Shown: positions 1 to 8,601 of the stretch, in pieces
How the letters are laid out: each line of letters starts with the position of its first letter
Position numbering within the stretch: position 1 is the first letter of the stretch
Assembly (NCBI GenBank): GCA_027669525.1
Contig: JAQEDJ010000024.1
Location: 1-35,723, forward strand
Length of the DNA stretch: 35,723 bases
Source of the DNA: Coriobacteriaceae bacterium AM48-5
GTDB lineage: Bacteria; Actinomycetota; Coriobacteriia; Coriobacteriales; Coriobacteriaceae
Direction of reading: 5' to 3'
Position numbers and translations under genes: made by a program
The notes under the pieces: model-generated
Seen by the model: only the letters and a program-made list of their open reading frames with translations
The model's database searches: none
What the model was told of the DNA's origin: nothing

Positions 1-2
1 GA

Positions 3-95
3 CCCCCGAAGCATCCGCACTTTTGCGCCAAACCGCAGGAAATACCTGACAAAACCGCAGGAAAGAGCGACGTAAAAGTGTCGATGCTTCAGGGG
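3..95. repeat. Imperfect long inverted repeat with internal direct repeats
   Basis: Arms at 3-27 and 71-95 pair at 21 of 25 positions. The roughly 43-base interior holds the 13-mer AAACCGCAGGAAA twice, at 30-42 and 52-64. No gene is visible here. It could be a folded RNA, a terminator of a gene left of the window, or a dispersed repeat. Function unknown. Confidence 0.6.
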
Positions 96-173
96 CTCGA
101 TTTCACTCGTTCACTTCGCGGAAAAGCATTCACCTTCGATTTACGGCAGCCCGTCAGTCACCCTCTCGGCATT

Positions 174-210
174 AAAAATGGGGCAAAGCCACGCGCCTTA
201 CCCCATTTTT
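174..210 (-). terminator. Terminator after the VOC gene
   Basis: AAAAATGGGG at 174-183 pairs perfectly with CCCCATTTTT at 201-210 around a 17-base loop. It lies 24 bp past the VOC stop codon. The T-run is part of the stem, so it could work in both directions. Confidence 0.75.
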
Positions 211-233
211 CGTTAGCCATAGCAGCTCGTGCG

Positions 234-607
234 CTACTCGCGGCACAGGTGCACGGCGAAGCCGGCGAACTCGCGCTTAAAGTACACGAGCTTGGTGCTA
301 CCGTCGGGCAGCAGCACGCGCGACTCCTCGTTGACCTCGAGCCCGCGCTCGGCAAACCACTTCTCCGCCGCATCGATGTCGTTGACGGCAAAGCCGATGT
401 GGCCCTTGGCGCCACGACCGTTCTGCTTCATAACCTCGACCAGCGAATCGTTAAAGTACGAAACGGGGGTCTCGATGACGGGCAGGCCCATCATCGTCGA
501 GAACAACTCCGCGATCTCCAGGCGTCTGCCGGGTCGGTGGCGTTGATGCCCACATGGGCAACGCGCATGCCAAAGAGTTCAACCGGATTGGCGTTCTGCT
601 CATTCAT
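234..607 (-). CDS. VOC (glyoxalase/bleomycin-resistance fold) family protein, one frameshift
   Basis: Small VOC-superfamily protein of about 124 aa after correction. The C-terminal 90 residues are intact and show the typical pattern GHIGFAVNDIDAAEKWF followed by a beta-rich end. The N-terminal part (MNEQNANPVELFGMRVAHVG) reads in another frame from ATG 607. The frames join near 520, where GCCTGGAG should read GCCCTGGAG, one C lost. VOC proteins are metal-dependent lyases, isomerases or dioxygenases; the substrate cannot be told here. It starts 11 bp after the PTS IIB stop, so the two genes are probably cotranscribed and it may act on a sugar-derived metabolite. A good terminator follows. Confidence 0.75.
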
Positions 608-618
608 ACAGGCAGCGC

Positions 619-906
619 CTACTGAGCCATAACGTCGAGAACGGCCTTCTCAGCAGCGACGCGGTTCATGCCGGTCATGAAGGGCACGCCGCTCACGTAC
701 GGGCAGGTGAGGCCCTCAGGGGCAACGGTGGTGGCGATCAGCAGGTCGGCGCCCTCGTCGCAAGCGTCCTTGGCCTCGGAGATGGCGCACTGCACGATCT
801 CATACTTGCCGGCATAACCGTTGGCGTCGAGCATGGTGGCGACTTTCTGGGCAACGAGCGTGGAAGTAGCAGCGCCAGCACCGCAAGCCAAAACGATTTT
901 CTTCAT
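619..906 (-). CDS. PTS galactitol-type EIIB subunit
   Basis: A 95-aa single-domain IIB of the galactitol/ascorbate (GatB/UlaB-like) class. The N-terminus MKKIVLACGAGAATSTLVAQ forms the phosphate-binding loop, with Cys8 as the predicted phosphorylated residue. It would take phosphate from a IIA protein and pass it to a sugar in the matching IIC channel. No IIA or IIC gene of this class is in the window, so partners must lie elsewhere. SD AGGGAGA sits about 9 bp upstream of ATG 906. It is the first gene of a two-gene unit with the VOC gene. The sugar is unknown. Confidence 0.85.
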   Translation of the reverse strand: MKKIVLACGAGAATSTLVAQKVATMLDANGYAGKYEIVQCAISEAKDACDEGADLLIATTVAPEGLTCPYVSGVPFMTGMNRVAAEKAVLDVMAQ

Positions 907-1008
907 AGGTAATGTCTCCCTTCATGGTTTACTTTAGGTAAGTGTACCGCAGCGAGCGATGGCACTCGGCCTCGATGAGCTTTTATGCCAGTTTGCTTGC
1001 GCGCTGCG

Positions 1009-1014
1009 TATAAT
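1009..1014 (+). promoter_or_regulatory. Possible -10 box upstream of the 1070 gene
   Basis: A perfect TATAAT lies 56 bp before the ATG at 1070, in the divergent gap to the PTS IIB gene. No good -35 is visible at 16-18 bp, so this is tentative. Confidence 0.35.
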
Positions 1015-1069
1015 ACATCCAGTACGTGTTGTCATACCGCTCGCTTTATGAGCGACTAAGGACCCTAAT

Positions 1070-1693
1070 ATGCCCGATTCCCGCACACTCTGGACCGCCG
1101 TCGTTATCATCTGTATCGCCGTGTCGGTGTTCTTTAGCATCAAAAAACGCACCACGTTTAAGCGCCTGCAGCAGCTTATGGCTGCCAAGCAGTGGGACGA
1201 GTTCGATCGTTTGCTCGACGGCAAACTCACCAGCATGCTGTACCCGCGCTACAACCGCGACTACCTGCGTCTGAACTCCTATCTGCTGCGCGAGGACCAC
1301 GAGCGCGCCAGCGAGATGTTCGACCTGCTGCTGGGACTCAACCTCCCCAAGATGCAGCGCGTCGACCTGGTCATTAAGGCCTTTAACTACTATGTTGGCC
1401 AGGAGGACCGCAAAAAGTCCAAAGAGCTGTTGCGCGAGATCAAGGGCTTTGAGGGCGGTCAAGCCGAGGCGGTTGCACACGAGTGTCAGCTGATGTACGA
1501 CACGATGATCCTCAAGCGCCACAACGACATTCCCGAGTTGGAGCGCATGCTCGAGGATGTCGGCGACGACCCGGTCAAGCGCTGCCGCCTGGAGTACCTG
1601 CTGGCCCTGCAGTACAAGAACAAGGGCGACGAAGCCAAGTTCCAGGAGTTCCTGGAGAAGTCGGGGCAGCACTCGATGGCCGTCAACGCGTAA
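1070..1693 (+). CDS. Membrane-anchored protein of unknown function with helical repeats
   Basis: A 207-aa protein not assigned to a named family. Residues about 5-23 (LWTAVVIICIAVSVFFSI) form one hydrophobic helix followed at once by KKRTTFKR, which suggests a signal anchor. The rest is charged and helical with a TPR-like rhythm of paired helices (for example around residues 60-90 and 150-200), so a protein-interaction role is possible. It is monocistronic: a divergent promoter gap lies upstream and a tRNA gene starts 31 bp downstream. The ATG follows TAAGGACC, a modest SD. Confidence 0.75.
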   Translation: MPDSRTLWTAVVIICIAVSVFFSIKKRTTFKRLQQLMAAKQWDEFDRLLDGKLTSMLYPRYNRDYLRLNSYLLREDHERASEMFDLLLGLNLPKMQRVDLVIKAFNYYVGQEDRKKSKELLREIKGFEGGQAEAVAHECQLMYDTMILKRHNDIPELERMLEDVGDDPVKRCRLEYLLALQYKNKGDEAKFQEFLEKSGQHSMAVNA

Positions 1694-1724
1694 CGGACGG
1701 CTTGTGCTAGACTTCTAGTCTCAC

Positions 1725-1809
1725 GGGGGCGTGGCGGAATTGGCATACGCAGGAGACTTAAAATCTCTCGCCGCAAGGATTGTGGGTTCGAGTCCCACCG
1801 CCCCTACCA
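1725..1809 (+). tRNA. tRNA-Leu (UAA anticodon), CCA encoded
   Basis: An 85-nt cloverleaf. Acceptor GGGGGCG at 1725-1731 pairs with CGCCCCT (first pair G-U), discriminator A, then encoded CCA at 1807-1809. The D-stem is GCG/CGC, the anticodon loop CTTAAAA sits between GGAGA and TCTCT, there is a long variable arm as in class II tRNAs, and the T-arm is GTGGGTTCGAGTCCCAC. TAA reads Leu codons UUA/UUG. Confidence 0.93.
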
Positions 1810-1823
1810 TTTGGCTTTTACGG

Positions 1824-1859
1824 GCCCGTGCCCCATGGGGATGCGGGCTTGTTTCTTTT
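1824..1859 (+). terminator. Terminator after tRNA-Leu
   Basis: GCCCGTGCCCC and GGGGATGCGGGC pair with one bulge, followed by TTGTTTCTTTT. Its layout is repeated at 2017-2054. Confidence 0.7.
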
Positions 1860-1959
1860 GGACGCCGGTGGGGCTCGAACCCGCGAGGGGGCGAGCGTCA
1901 AGCGGATGCGCAGCGTCCGTAGCGAGCCGGCGAGGGCGCCGACAGGCGGCCGAAGCCGG

Positions 1960-1984
1960 TGCGCATTTGCGCAGCAAATGCGCA
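1960..1984. repeat. Perfect 11-bp hairpin between the two tRNA 3' ends
   Basis: TGCGCATTTGC at 1960-1970 pairs with GCAAATGCGCA at 1974-1984 around a 3-base loop. It lies inside a GC-rich insert with no credible gene, just before the second tRNA 3' copy. Confidence 0.7.
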
Positions 1985-1987
1985 GAC

Positions 1988-2006
1988 GTCCCACCGCCCC
2001 TACCAT
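1988..2006 (+). repeat. Second copy of the tRNA-Leu 3' end
   Basis: GTCCCACCGCCCCTACCAT is identical to 1792-1810, the T-arm 3' side, acceptor and CCA of the tRNA-Leu plus one base. The copies are 196 bp apart. No 5' tRNA half precedes the second copy. Both copies are followed by a similar terminator block, so the duplicated unit includes downstream DNA. Confidence 0.85.
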
Positions 2007-2016
2007 ATGGAGCTTC

Positions 2017-2054
2017 CGAGCCCGTGTTCCCCAGGGATGCGGCTCGTTTTTTTT
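2017..2054 (+). terminator. Terminator after the partial tRNA copy
   Basis: CGAGCC at 2017-2022 pairs with GGCTCG at 2041-2046, followed directly by eight T. The loop keeps the CGTG..CCCC..GGGATGC pattern of the first terminator. Confidence 0.8.
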
Positions 2055-2081
2055 CGGACGCCGATACAGATAGTGCGTTGC

Positions 2082-2136
2082 GGTGGAATAGTTCTTGTTT
2101 ATGCCGTTTACCGGCCCATTTAGGAACTATTTCACC
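2082..2136. repeat. Inverted repeat upstream of the ATPase gene
   Basis: GGTGGAATAGTTC at 2082-2094 and GAACTATTTCACC at 2124-2136 pair at 12 of 13 positions; the loop itself contains GCCG..CGGC. It lies in the 230-bp non-coding stretch between the second terminator and the ATPase gene. Confidence 0.55.
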
Positions 2137-2156
2137 ACAACTTAGATTGGTACTCC

Positions 2157-2238
2157 CACATTTTTCGATGGAAAAACGTGGTTATCTCGCACATTTTTCG
2201 ATGGAAAAACGTGGTTGTCTCGCACATTTTCCAAGGGA
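2157..2238. repeat. 33-bp tandem repeat, two copies plus a decayed third
   Basis: Units 2157-2189 and 2190-2222 differ at one base (TTATCT versus TTGTCT); a third starts at 2223 and decays after about 12 bases. Each unit contains TTTTTCGATGGAAAAA, a small hairpin with loop GATG. The array ends about 45 bp before the ATPase start, so it may be an operator array or a leader RNA structure. Confidence 0.8.
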
Positions 2239-2283
2239 AACGCGCAAATGGCCTTATACTAGCCAAGAGAGTTGGGAGGCAAT

Positions 2284-3585
2284 ATGCAGCGACAGCTTAT
2301 GAGTGAACTTATCGCTTGGAAATCGAGAGCGAATCGCAAACCCCTCTTGCTTAAGGGTGCCCGCCAGACAGGAAAGACGTGGCTTCTTAACGAATTCGCG
2401 AGCCAACAGTATCGAAACATCATTCGTTTTGACTTTATGCTCGAACCGAACGCACGCTCGCTGTTCGATGGAGACCTCGACCCCAAGCGCATCATCTCCC
2501 AGATAGAGCTTCTTCGCGGCCAAACCGTAACTCCGGCAGACACGCTCATCATCTTTGACGAGATCCAAGAGGCACCGCGCGGCATCACCTCGCTCAAGTA
2601 CTTCAACGAGCTTGCGCCCGAATACCATATCGTCGCAGCCGGCTCCTATATGGGCCTCGCGCTCCGGCGCGAAAACGAGTCATTTCCCGTCGGCAAAATC
2701 GACCAGCTCACCATGCGTCCCATGGGGTTTACCGAGTTCGTTCGCGCCGTCGATGGCGACCCGCTCGCCGACGCCATCCTTGCCGCAGACATGAATCTTC
2801 TGGCAAACGTTACCGAAAAGCTCGAGCACTTGCTCAAGGAATACCTCGTTGTCGGCGGCATGCCCGAAGTCGTCTCCGCCTTCGCCGCGACCCGCGATTT
2901 CATCGAAGCCCGCAGGCTTCAGCAACAAATTATCGAGGCTTACGAATCCGATTTTGGCAAACATGCGCCCGCCCGCATTGTCGAGCGCATGAGGCTGGTT
3001 TGGAAATCCCTCCCCGGCCAGCTTGCAAAGGAAAATAAAAAGTTCATCTACGGAGCCCTTCGCCCCGGGGCGCGCGCACGCGATTTCGAAGAGAGTCTCC
3101 AGTGGCTCATGGATTACGGAATCGTTCATAAGGTGCCGCGCGTTTCCGCTCTCAGGGCACCGCTTTCGGGCTATGAGGACCTCTCGGGCTTCAAGCTGTT
3201 TTGCATCGACACCGGCATCCTCGGCGCGCTCTCCAACCTCCCACCGACCATCGTCCTGGACGGCTCCGCTGTTTTCACCGAGTTTAAAGGCTCGCTCACC
3301 GAGCAATATGTCGCACAGGAACTCTTGCTGCAAGGCAAAAGCCCCGCGTACTGGTCCTCTACCTCTGGCAATGCCGAAACCGATTTTGCTATCGATCACA
3401 TTGGGACTGTACTTCCGCTTGAGGTCAAGGCGGCGGAGAACCTTAAAGCGAAGAGTCTGAAAATAGCCTGCGAAAAATTCAAACTCATGCGTTGCGTGAG
3501 GACCTCCCTGGCGGCATATAGAGACGAGGACATGCTCGTCAATATTCCGCTTTGGGAGATTGGGCAAATCGACAGGCTGGCATAA
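2284..3585 (+). CDS. AAA (AAA_14) ATPase with C-terminal DUF4143 domain
   Basis: A 433-aa protein of the common AAA_14/DUF4143 class. Walker A GARQTGKT is at residues about 25-32, Walker B LIIFDE at about 88-93 and the sensor strand HIVAAGSYMG at about 116-125. The C-terminal third holds YWSSTSGNAETDFAID and PLEVKAAENLKAKS, the restriction-endonuclease-like core typical of DUF4143. ATG 2284 is chosen because GGGAGG at 2274-2279 is correctly spaced; an in-frame TTG at 2272 overlaps that SD. The family occurs in many paralogues, often variable between strains, and its role is poorly known (suggested links to toxin-antitoxin or nucleic-acid processing). Tandem repeats lie upstream. It is unrelated to its neighbours and possibly a mobile cargo gene. 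Confidence 0.9.
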   Translation: MQRQLMSELIAWKSRANRKPLLLKGARQTGKTWLLNEFASQQYRNIIRFDFMLEPNARSLFDGDLDPKRIISQIELLRGQTVTPADTLIIFDEIQEAPRGITSLKYFNELAPEYHIVAAGSYMGLALRRENESFPVGKIDQLTMRPMGFTEFVRAVDGDPLADAILAADMNLLANVTEKLEHLLKEYLVVGGMPEVVSAFAATRDFIEARRLQQQIIEAYESDFGKHAPARIVERMRLVWKSLPGQLAKENKKFIYGALRPGARARDFEESLQWLMDYGIVHKVPRVSALRAPLSGYEDLSGFKLFCIDTGILGALSNLPPTIVLDGSAVFTEFKGSLTEQYVAQELLLQGKSPAYWSSTSGNAETDFAIDHIGTVLPLEVKAAENLKAKSLKIACEKFKLMRCVRTSLAAYRDEDMLVNIPLWEIGQIDRLA

Positions 3586-3592
3586 GCGCTGC

Positions 3593-3618
3593 TGGGGACA
3601 CCACAGGGACTGTCCCCA
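3593..3618 (+). terminator. Hairpin after the ATPase gene
   Basis: TGGGGACA at 3593-3600 pairs with TGTCCCCA at 3611-3618. It starts 8 bp past the stop and lacks a T-run. It shares the GGGGACA/TGTCCCC theme with the hairpin at 17020, so it may be a dispersed repeat rather than a true terminator. Confidence 0.5.
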
Positions 3619-3651
3619 GAAAACTCATCGGGCAGACAAGGTTCGAGCGGG

Positions 3652-4691
3652 CTATGTAGCTAAAAAAAGACCCGTCCCAAAAAGACTAGTTTTGGAGGGT
3701 GCTGAGGCTGGGGGTCCAGCCGATGGTGGGGTCGCGCCGTCGAGAACCTCGTTAATGGTGGCGGCCATGCCGGCAAGCAGGCTGTTCTCGCTTACGGTGA
3801 GCGTGTCGTAGCCGCCGGCTCGCATAAGCTCGCGAATCACCACGCACCAGCCAAGATCACGCCCGCGCGCTTGGGCTGCACGCCCGGCAACGCGGCAATG
3901 CCCGTAACGTCCAGCGCGGACATGCGCTCGATAGCGGCCGAGACCTGCTCCAGCGACAGCTCGCGTAGGTGCACAAAGCTCGAATCGTACGGTTCCAGCT
4001 CGTGGACCAGAGCCACCAGCGTAGTCACCGTGCCTCCCACCGCGACTAAGCGTTCGGCGCGCTCAAAGTCGACAGGCAGGCCCTCAAAATAGGCGGCGAA
4101 CTGCTCGCCTGCCCACGCGGCAGCGGCAGCAAGCTCGCCATCCGCGGGCGGCAACGCAGAGAAAAAGCGCTCCGTCACGCGACGGCAACCGATGTCCAGC
4201 GAGCGCGTTCCCTCCAGCGCAAAGACGCCGCGCTCCGGAGCGTATACGCCCGTCGCGAGTTCCGTGGACCCGCCGCCCGAATCCGCGACGATGATGCGCT
4301 CGCCGGCAAAGTCGTGCGCCACGCCAAAAAACGTCAGGCGCGCCTCGACCTCGCCCGGAATCACCTGTGGTTTGAGCCCCAACTCGCGCAGGCCGTCCAG
4401 CAGCAGCGCGGCATTGGACGCATCGCGCGCGGCACTCGTGCACGTGGTGCAGACGCACACGGCCCCAAAGGCACGGGCCTCGTCCACAAACATGCGGCAC
4501 GCAGCGAGCACACGTTCGACAGCCGCCTCGCAGAAGCGCCCCGTCGCGTCCACGCCCTCGCCCAGGTCGGCAATCTCGGTATGCTTGGACGATTCCACAA
4601 TCGCTCCGCCCTCGACCTGGGCCAACACCAGTCGCGACGACACCGTTCCCAGGTCGATCGCGGCTACCTTATAGCGTTTGCAATTTGTCAT
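3652..4691 (-). CDS. Ppx/GppA-type phosphatase (exopolyphosphatase family), frameshifted
   Basis: Member of the sugar-kinase/Hsp70-fold Ppx/GppA family, which hydrolyses polyphosphate or pppGpp. The N-terminus has the phosphate-1 motif AAIDLGTVSSRLVL, and ADSGGGSTELATG (phosphate 2) and AVGGTVTTLVAL follow. The first 284 residues read in one frame to AGVILAGAW-stop. The next frame continues VIRELMRAGGYDTLTVSENS, the usual family ending, so one G is missing at about 3843 (GCGTGGTG for GCGGTGGTG). After that correction the frame stops at 3652 (346 aa). A second lost C near 3728 would give a more natural end at TAG 3686-3688. ATG 4691 follows GAGGGGAG, 20 bp after the DivIC-like stop, so the two are cotranscribed. 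Which of the two activities it has is unknown. Confidence 0.85.
3662..3695 (-). terminator. Terminator of the ppx/gppA-like gene
   Basis: On the minus strand CCAAAA (3695-3690) pairs with TTTTGG (3682-3677), and a run of seven T follows at 3668-3662. The hairpin contains a TAG that would be the stop codon if a second lost base upstream is restored. Confidence 0.55.
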
Positions 4692-4711
4692 TGCGGGCTC
4701 CCCTCCGGGCG

Positions 4712-5473
4712 CTATTTGCCGTTGGACACGACCGTCTGACCCTCGACGCCGTTAAACCCAAACAGCATGTCGAGCGCCTGGATGTACCACGGCGCGTCCT
4801 TGCCGACTTCTTCGATTTCCTTGGCCACTTCGCTGGCCTTCTTGGCGTTTGAGGACTTTTTGCTCGACGACGAGTCCGAATCGTCGTCCAAACCTAGCAC
4901 GTCAATCTTCTTCTCGCCGGGCATCACCAGGCCCAGGTCCTCGGACGCCGCGTCCTTGATACCCTCCTCCGAGAGCAGCTTGTCGACGCTTTTTTGCAGC
5001 TCATCATTGTATTGCTGGCGAATCTCGACCTGCTTGGCCAAGATGTCGCTCGAGCGTTTTGCCACGTACAGGTCGCGTACGGGAAAATACAGGCTCACGA
5101 GCGCCAGCGCCACCACGATACCGATAAACAGCGGACGCAGAGAGCCATGCGTAAAGTCATAGATCGCCTTGACCACCGCATTGTCGTTGGCGTAGCGCAT
5201 AAAGTCCGAGCCCGAAAGACGGCTCGAAGGCCTGCTCGACCTGTCGTGCGTCTGGGCCGAGGGACGCGACGCATGTGTCGAACGTGCCGGGCGCACCGGT
5301 CCATCTGCCAAGGTATTTGATTGAGCATTGGGGCGCGAGATACTTGCCGGGCGCTGCGTGGAGCGGTCGGCGCCGGCATAAGCGGACCCACCGAGCTGCA
5401 CCGTGCGCGCACGGCGAGGCGACGGCTCGCGCGAACCGGCGGAATAGTACCTGTTGTCGTAAATCTGATCCAT
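4712..5473 (-). CDS. DivIC/FtsB-family septum formation initiator
   Basis: A 253-aa single-pass membrane protein. Residues 1-90 are a basic Ser/Pro/Arg-rich cytoplasmic tail likely to be disordered. Residues about 113-131 (RPLFIGIVVALALVSLYFPV) form the membrane helix, and about 138-170 are a coiled coil (ILAKQVEIRQQYNDELQKSV). An extracytoplasmic segment with ASEDLGLVMPGEKKI matches the FtsB/DivIC end, and a charged Asp/Ser/Lys tail follows. These proteins join FtsL and FtsQ/DivIB in the divisome. ATG 5473 is preferred; the frame stays open upstream, but that part crosses the eno terminator. The long N-terminal tail is an actinobacterial trait. It sits between eno and ppx as in many Actinobacteria. 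Confidence 0.85.
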   Translation of the reverse strand: MDQIYDNRYYSAGSREPSPRRARTVQLGGSAYAGADRSTQRPASISRPNAQSNTLADGPVRPARSTHASRPSAQTHDRSSRPSSRLSGSDFMRYANDNAVVKAIYDFTHGSLRPLFIGIVVALALVSLYFPVRDLYVAKRSSDILAKQVEIRQQYNDELQKSVDKLLSEEGIKDAASEDLGLVMPGEKKIDVLGLDDDSDSSSSKKSSNAKKASEVAKEIEEVGKDAPWYIQALDMLFGFNGVEGQTVVSNGK

Positions 5474-5516
5474 GTGCGCCTTGTGCGGTTGAGGTTTGTT
5501 TGCGCTAAGTCCTTTA

Positions 5517-5522
5517 GTTATA
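5517..5522 (-). promoter_or_regulatory. Extended -10 promoter of the DivIC-like gene
   Basis: The minus strand reads TGCTATAAC, an extended -10, 43 bp before ATG 5473 and after the eno terminator. This supports a separate start for the DivIC-ppx unit. Confidence 0.45.
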
Positions 5523-5563
5523 GCACGAGCGCCCGCACCGCCTTCGCCAGCCTTTGCTCGACA

Positions 5564-5596
5564 TAAAAAAGGCGCTGAGCCATATGGCCCAGCGCC
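5564..5596 (-). terminator. Terminator of eno
   Basis: On the minus strand GGCGCTG and CAGCGCC close a hairpin whose loop also pairs (GGCCATATGGCT), followed by six T at 5570-5565. It lies 62 bp past the eno stop. Confidence 0.88.
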
Positions 5597-5658
5597 CAAT
5601 GGCGGCCATCAGAAGTGGAGCGGAGCCGAGTCAACCCCGCCCCGCGAGCACCGCTTGT

Positions 5659-6960
<1,302 letters not shown>

Positions 6961-7024
6961 TCACTTGGAAACGGGTTGAATGCTTGGCGACACGGCTTGC
7001 ACGCTACAGTGGCGCGCAGGTTCA

Positions 7025-7069
7025 TAAGTTAGCCTTATCGCACTTTTTGCATTATGCCCTAAGTTAGCC
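7025..7069. promoter_or_regulatory. Direct repeat in the eno promoter region
   Basis: TAAGTTAGCC occurs at 7025-7034 and 7060-7069, 35 bp apart, on either side of a possible -10 (minus strand CATAAT) with TTGTAT 18 bp upstream. The copies could be sites for a dimeric regulator; no known operator is recognised. Confidence 0.4.
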
Positions 7070-7088
7070 AAGGGATACAATCTTTTTG

Positions 7089-7130
7089 AAAAATAATGGG
7101 GGCGATGAGAAAGTCCGTCCCGTCGCCCCC
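7089..7130 (-). terminator. Terminator of mazG
   Basis: On the minus strand GGGGGCGA (7130-7123) pairs with TCGCCCCC (7105-7098), followed by ATTATTTTT. It lies 6 bp past the mazG stop. Confidence 0.85.
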
Positions 7131-7136
7131 GCAGTC

Positions 7137-7995
7137 TTACTCCTCTGCCTTAGCGGCGTCCCACAGGTCGTTGAGGCCGTGGGTCGAAAGCTCGGCAAGA
7201 TCCACGTGGCGTCGGCTGCCATCTGCTCCATCGCGGCCCAACGGCGACGGAACTTGGCCGTGCTCGCGCGCAGGGCGCTCTCGGCGTCGATTCCTTCTTT
7301 GCGCGCAACGTTGACCAGGGCAAAGAGCAGGTCGCCAAACTCCATCTCGCGCTCGGAGGAGCCGGGCTCCTCGGCCTCAAACTCAGCGCGTTCCTCGGCA
7401 ACCTCGTCCCACACGTCCTGGACCGTCTCCCACTCAAAGCCCACGGCAGCCGCCTTGCGCGACACCTTCTGAGCCTGCATCAGCGCCGGCAGATGCGTGG
7501 GCACGCCGTCGAGCAGGCCCTCGGGCGCTGACTCGCCTGCCGCCACAGCCTTGTCCTTGACCGCCTTCTCGGCAAGCTTGACCTCGTCCCAAATCTTGAG
7601 CACCTCGTCGGAGCTCTCGGCATCCACATTGCCAAACACGTGCGGATGGCGCCGGATGAGTTTGCGTCGATATCGTGTGCCACGTCGGCAAGCGTAAACT
7701 CGCCGGCGTCGGCCGCAATCTGCGCATGCAGTACCACCTGCATGAGCACGTCGCCCAGCTCCTCGCGCAGATGCGCCACGTCGTCCGCCTCGATGCAATC
7801 GAGCGCCTCGTAGGCCTCCTCGATCATGTTCTTGCCAATGCTGCGGTGCGTCTGCTCGCGGTCCCACGGGCAGCCATCGGGCTGACGCAGACGCCAGATA
7901 GTCTGCACCAAATGCTGCAGCTCGGCCGACACGTCGACCAGCGTGGACAGATCGCGCGAGCCCTCGGCATTTTGCCGAGCCATGTGCTGCGCCAT
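7137..7995 (-). CDS. mazG: MazG nucleoside triphosphate pyrophosphohydrolase, two frameshifts
   Basis: Hydrolyses (d)NTPs to NMP plus PPi as a housecleaning enzyme. Corrected length is 286 aa with two MazG domains. The N-terminal one shows LRQPDGCPWDREQTHRSIGK, then EEAYEALD and REELGDVLMQVVLHAQIA (the ExxE..ExxD metal sites). The C-terminal one shows EREMEFGDLLFALVNVAR. The frames change near 7660 (between DIDA and LIRRHPHVFG) and near 7207 (between MAADA and VDLAELSTHGLNDLWD). Each needs one added base, after which the protein ends at TAA 7137-7139, just before its terminator. Start ATG 7995 has a strong SD, GGAGGAG, and lies 2 bp after the stop of the phosphodiesterase gene. Confidence 0.92.
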
Positions 7996-7997
7996 GA

Positions 7998-8546
7998 TTA
8001 TTTCTCCTCCAGGATCACGTGACGGAACGCGCCGCCCTCGTAGATGCCGTAGCTGTGCGTGCCGTCCTTGGGGATGCTCACGCTGCCGGGGTTGAAGAGC
8101 CATAGGCCCGGGCGTGCCTCGCTTGCCTCGTTAACCTTGATATGCGTGTGGCCGTAGACGAGCGCGGAGCCCTCGGGCAGCGCGGGCACGTGGTCGACGC
8201 TGTTGTGCATGCCGGCGCCAAAGACGTGGCCGTGCGTCAGGAACAGTTCACGGCCGGCCTCATCGAACAGCGTGGCATAGTCCGCCATGACGGGAAAGTC
8301 GAGCACCATCTGGTCGACCTCGGCGTCGCAGTTGCCGCGGACGGCGATGATGCGGTCGGCCAGGGCGTTGAGCAGCGGAATCACGCGCTTGGGGGCGTAG
8401 TCGCGCGGCAGGTCGTTGCGCGGACCGTGGTAGAGCAGGTCGCCCAGCAGCACGATGCGGTCGGGCTGCTCGGATTCGATTGCGGCGACCAGACGCTCGG
8501 TCCAGTATGCCGAGCCGTGAATGTCGGAAGCGATGAGGTATTTCAT
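7998..8546 (-). CDS. YfcE-type metallophosphodiesterase
   Basis: A 182-aa calcineurin-like phosphoesterase of the YfcE/MJ0936 class; the E. coli member cleaves model phosphodiesters, natural substrate uncertain. All metal-binding motifs are present: ASDIHG (Asp8, His10), LLGDLLYHG (Asp36), GNCDAE (Asn72), THGHVFG (His105, His107) and YGHTH (His133, His135). ATG 8546 is chosen because the fold begins there with MKYLIASDIHG and AAAGGACC precedes it; the open frame upstream has no family match. It overlaps nothing and leads directly into mazG, so the two genes form one unit. Confidence 0.92.
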   Translation of the reverse strand: MKYLIASDIHGSAYWTERLVAAIESEQPDRIVLLGDLLYHGPRNDLPRDYAPKRVIPLLNALADRIIAVRGNCDAEVDQMVLDFPVMADYATLFDEAGRELFLTHGHVFGAGMHNSVDHVPALPEGSALVYGHTHIKVNEASEARPGLWLFNPGSVSIPKDGTHSYGIYEGGAFRHVILEEK

Positions 8547-8601
8547 GGTGGTCCTTTCGGGTGGGGCTGATGTGGCCGGGCGCGAGATGTCGCCGGCCGC
8601 G

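Noticed and set aside
2157..2238. CRISPR array
   Set aside because: The 33-bp units are directly adjacent with no spacers and no cas genes are present.
1780..2302. Open frames across the tRNA 3' copies
   Set aside because: They span a tRNA and two terminators and read as Arg/Ala/Pro-rich translations of structured non-coding DNA.
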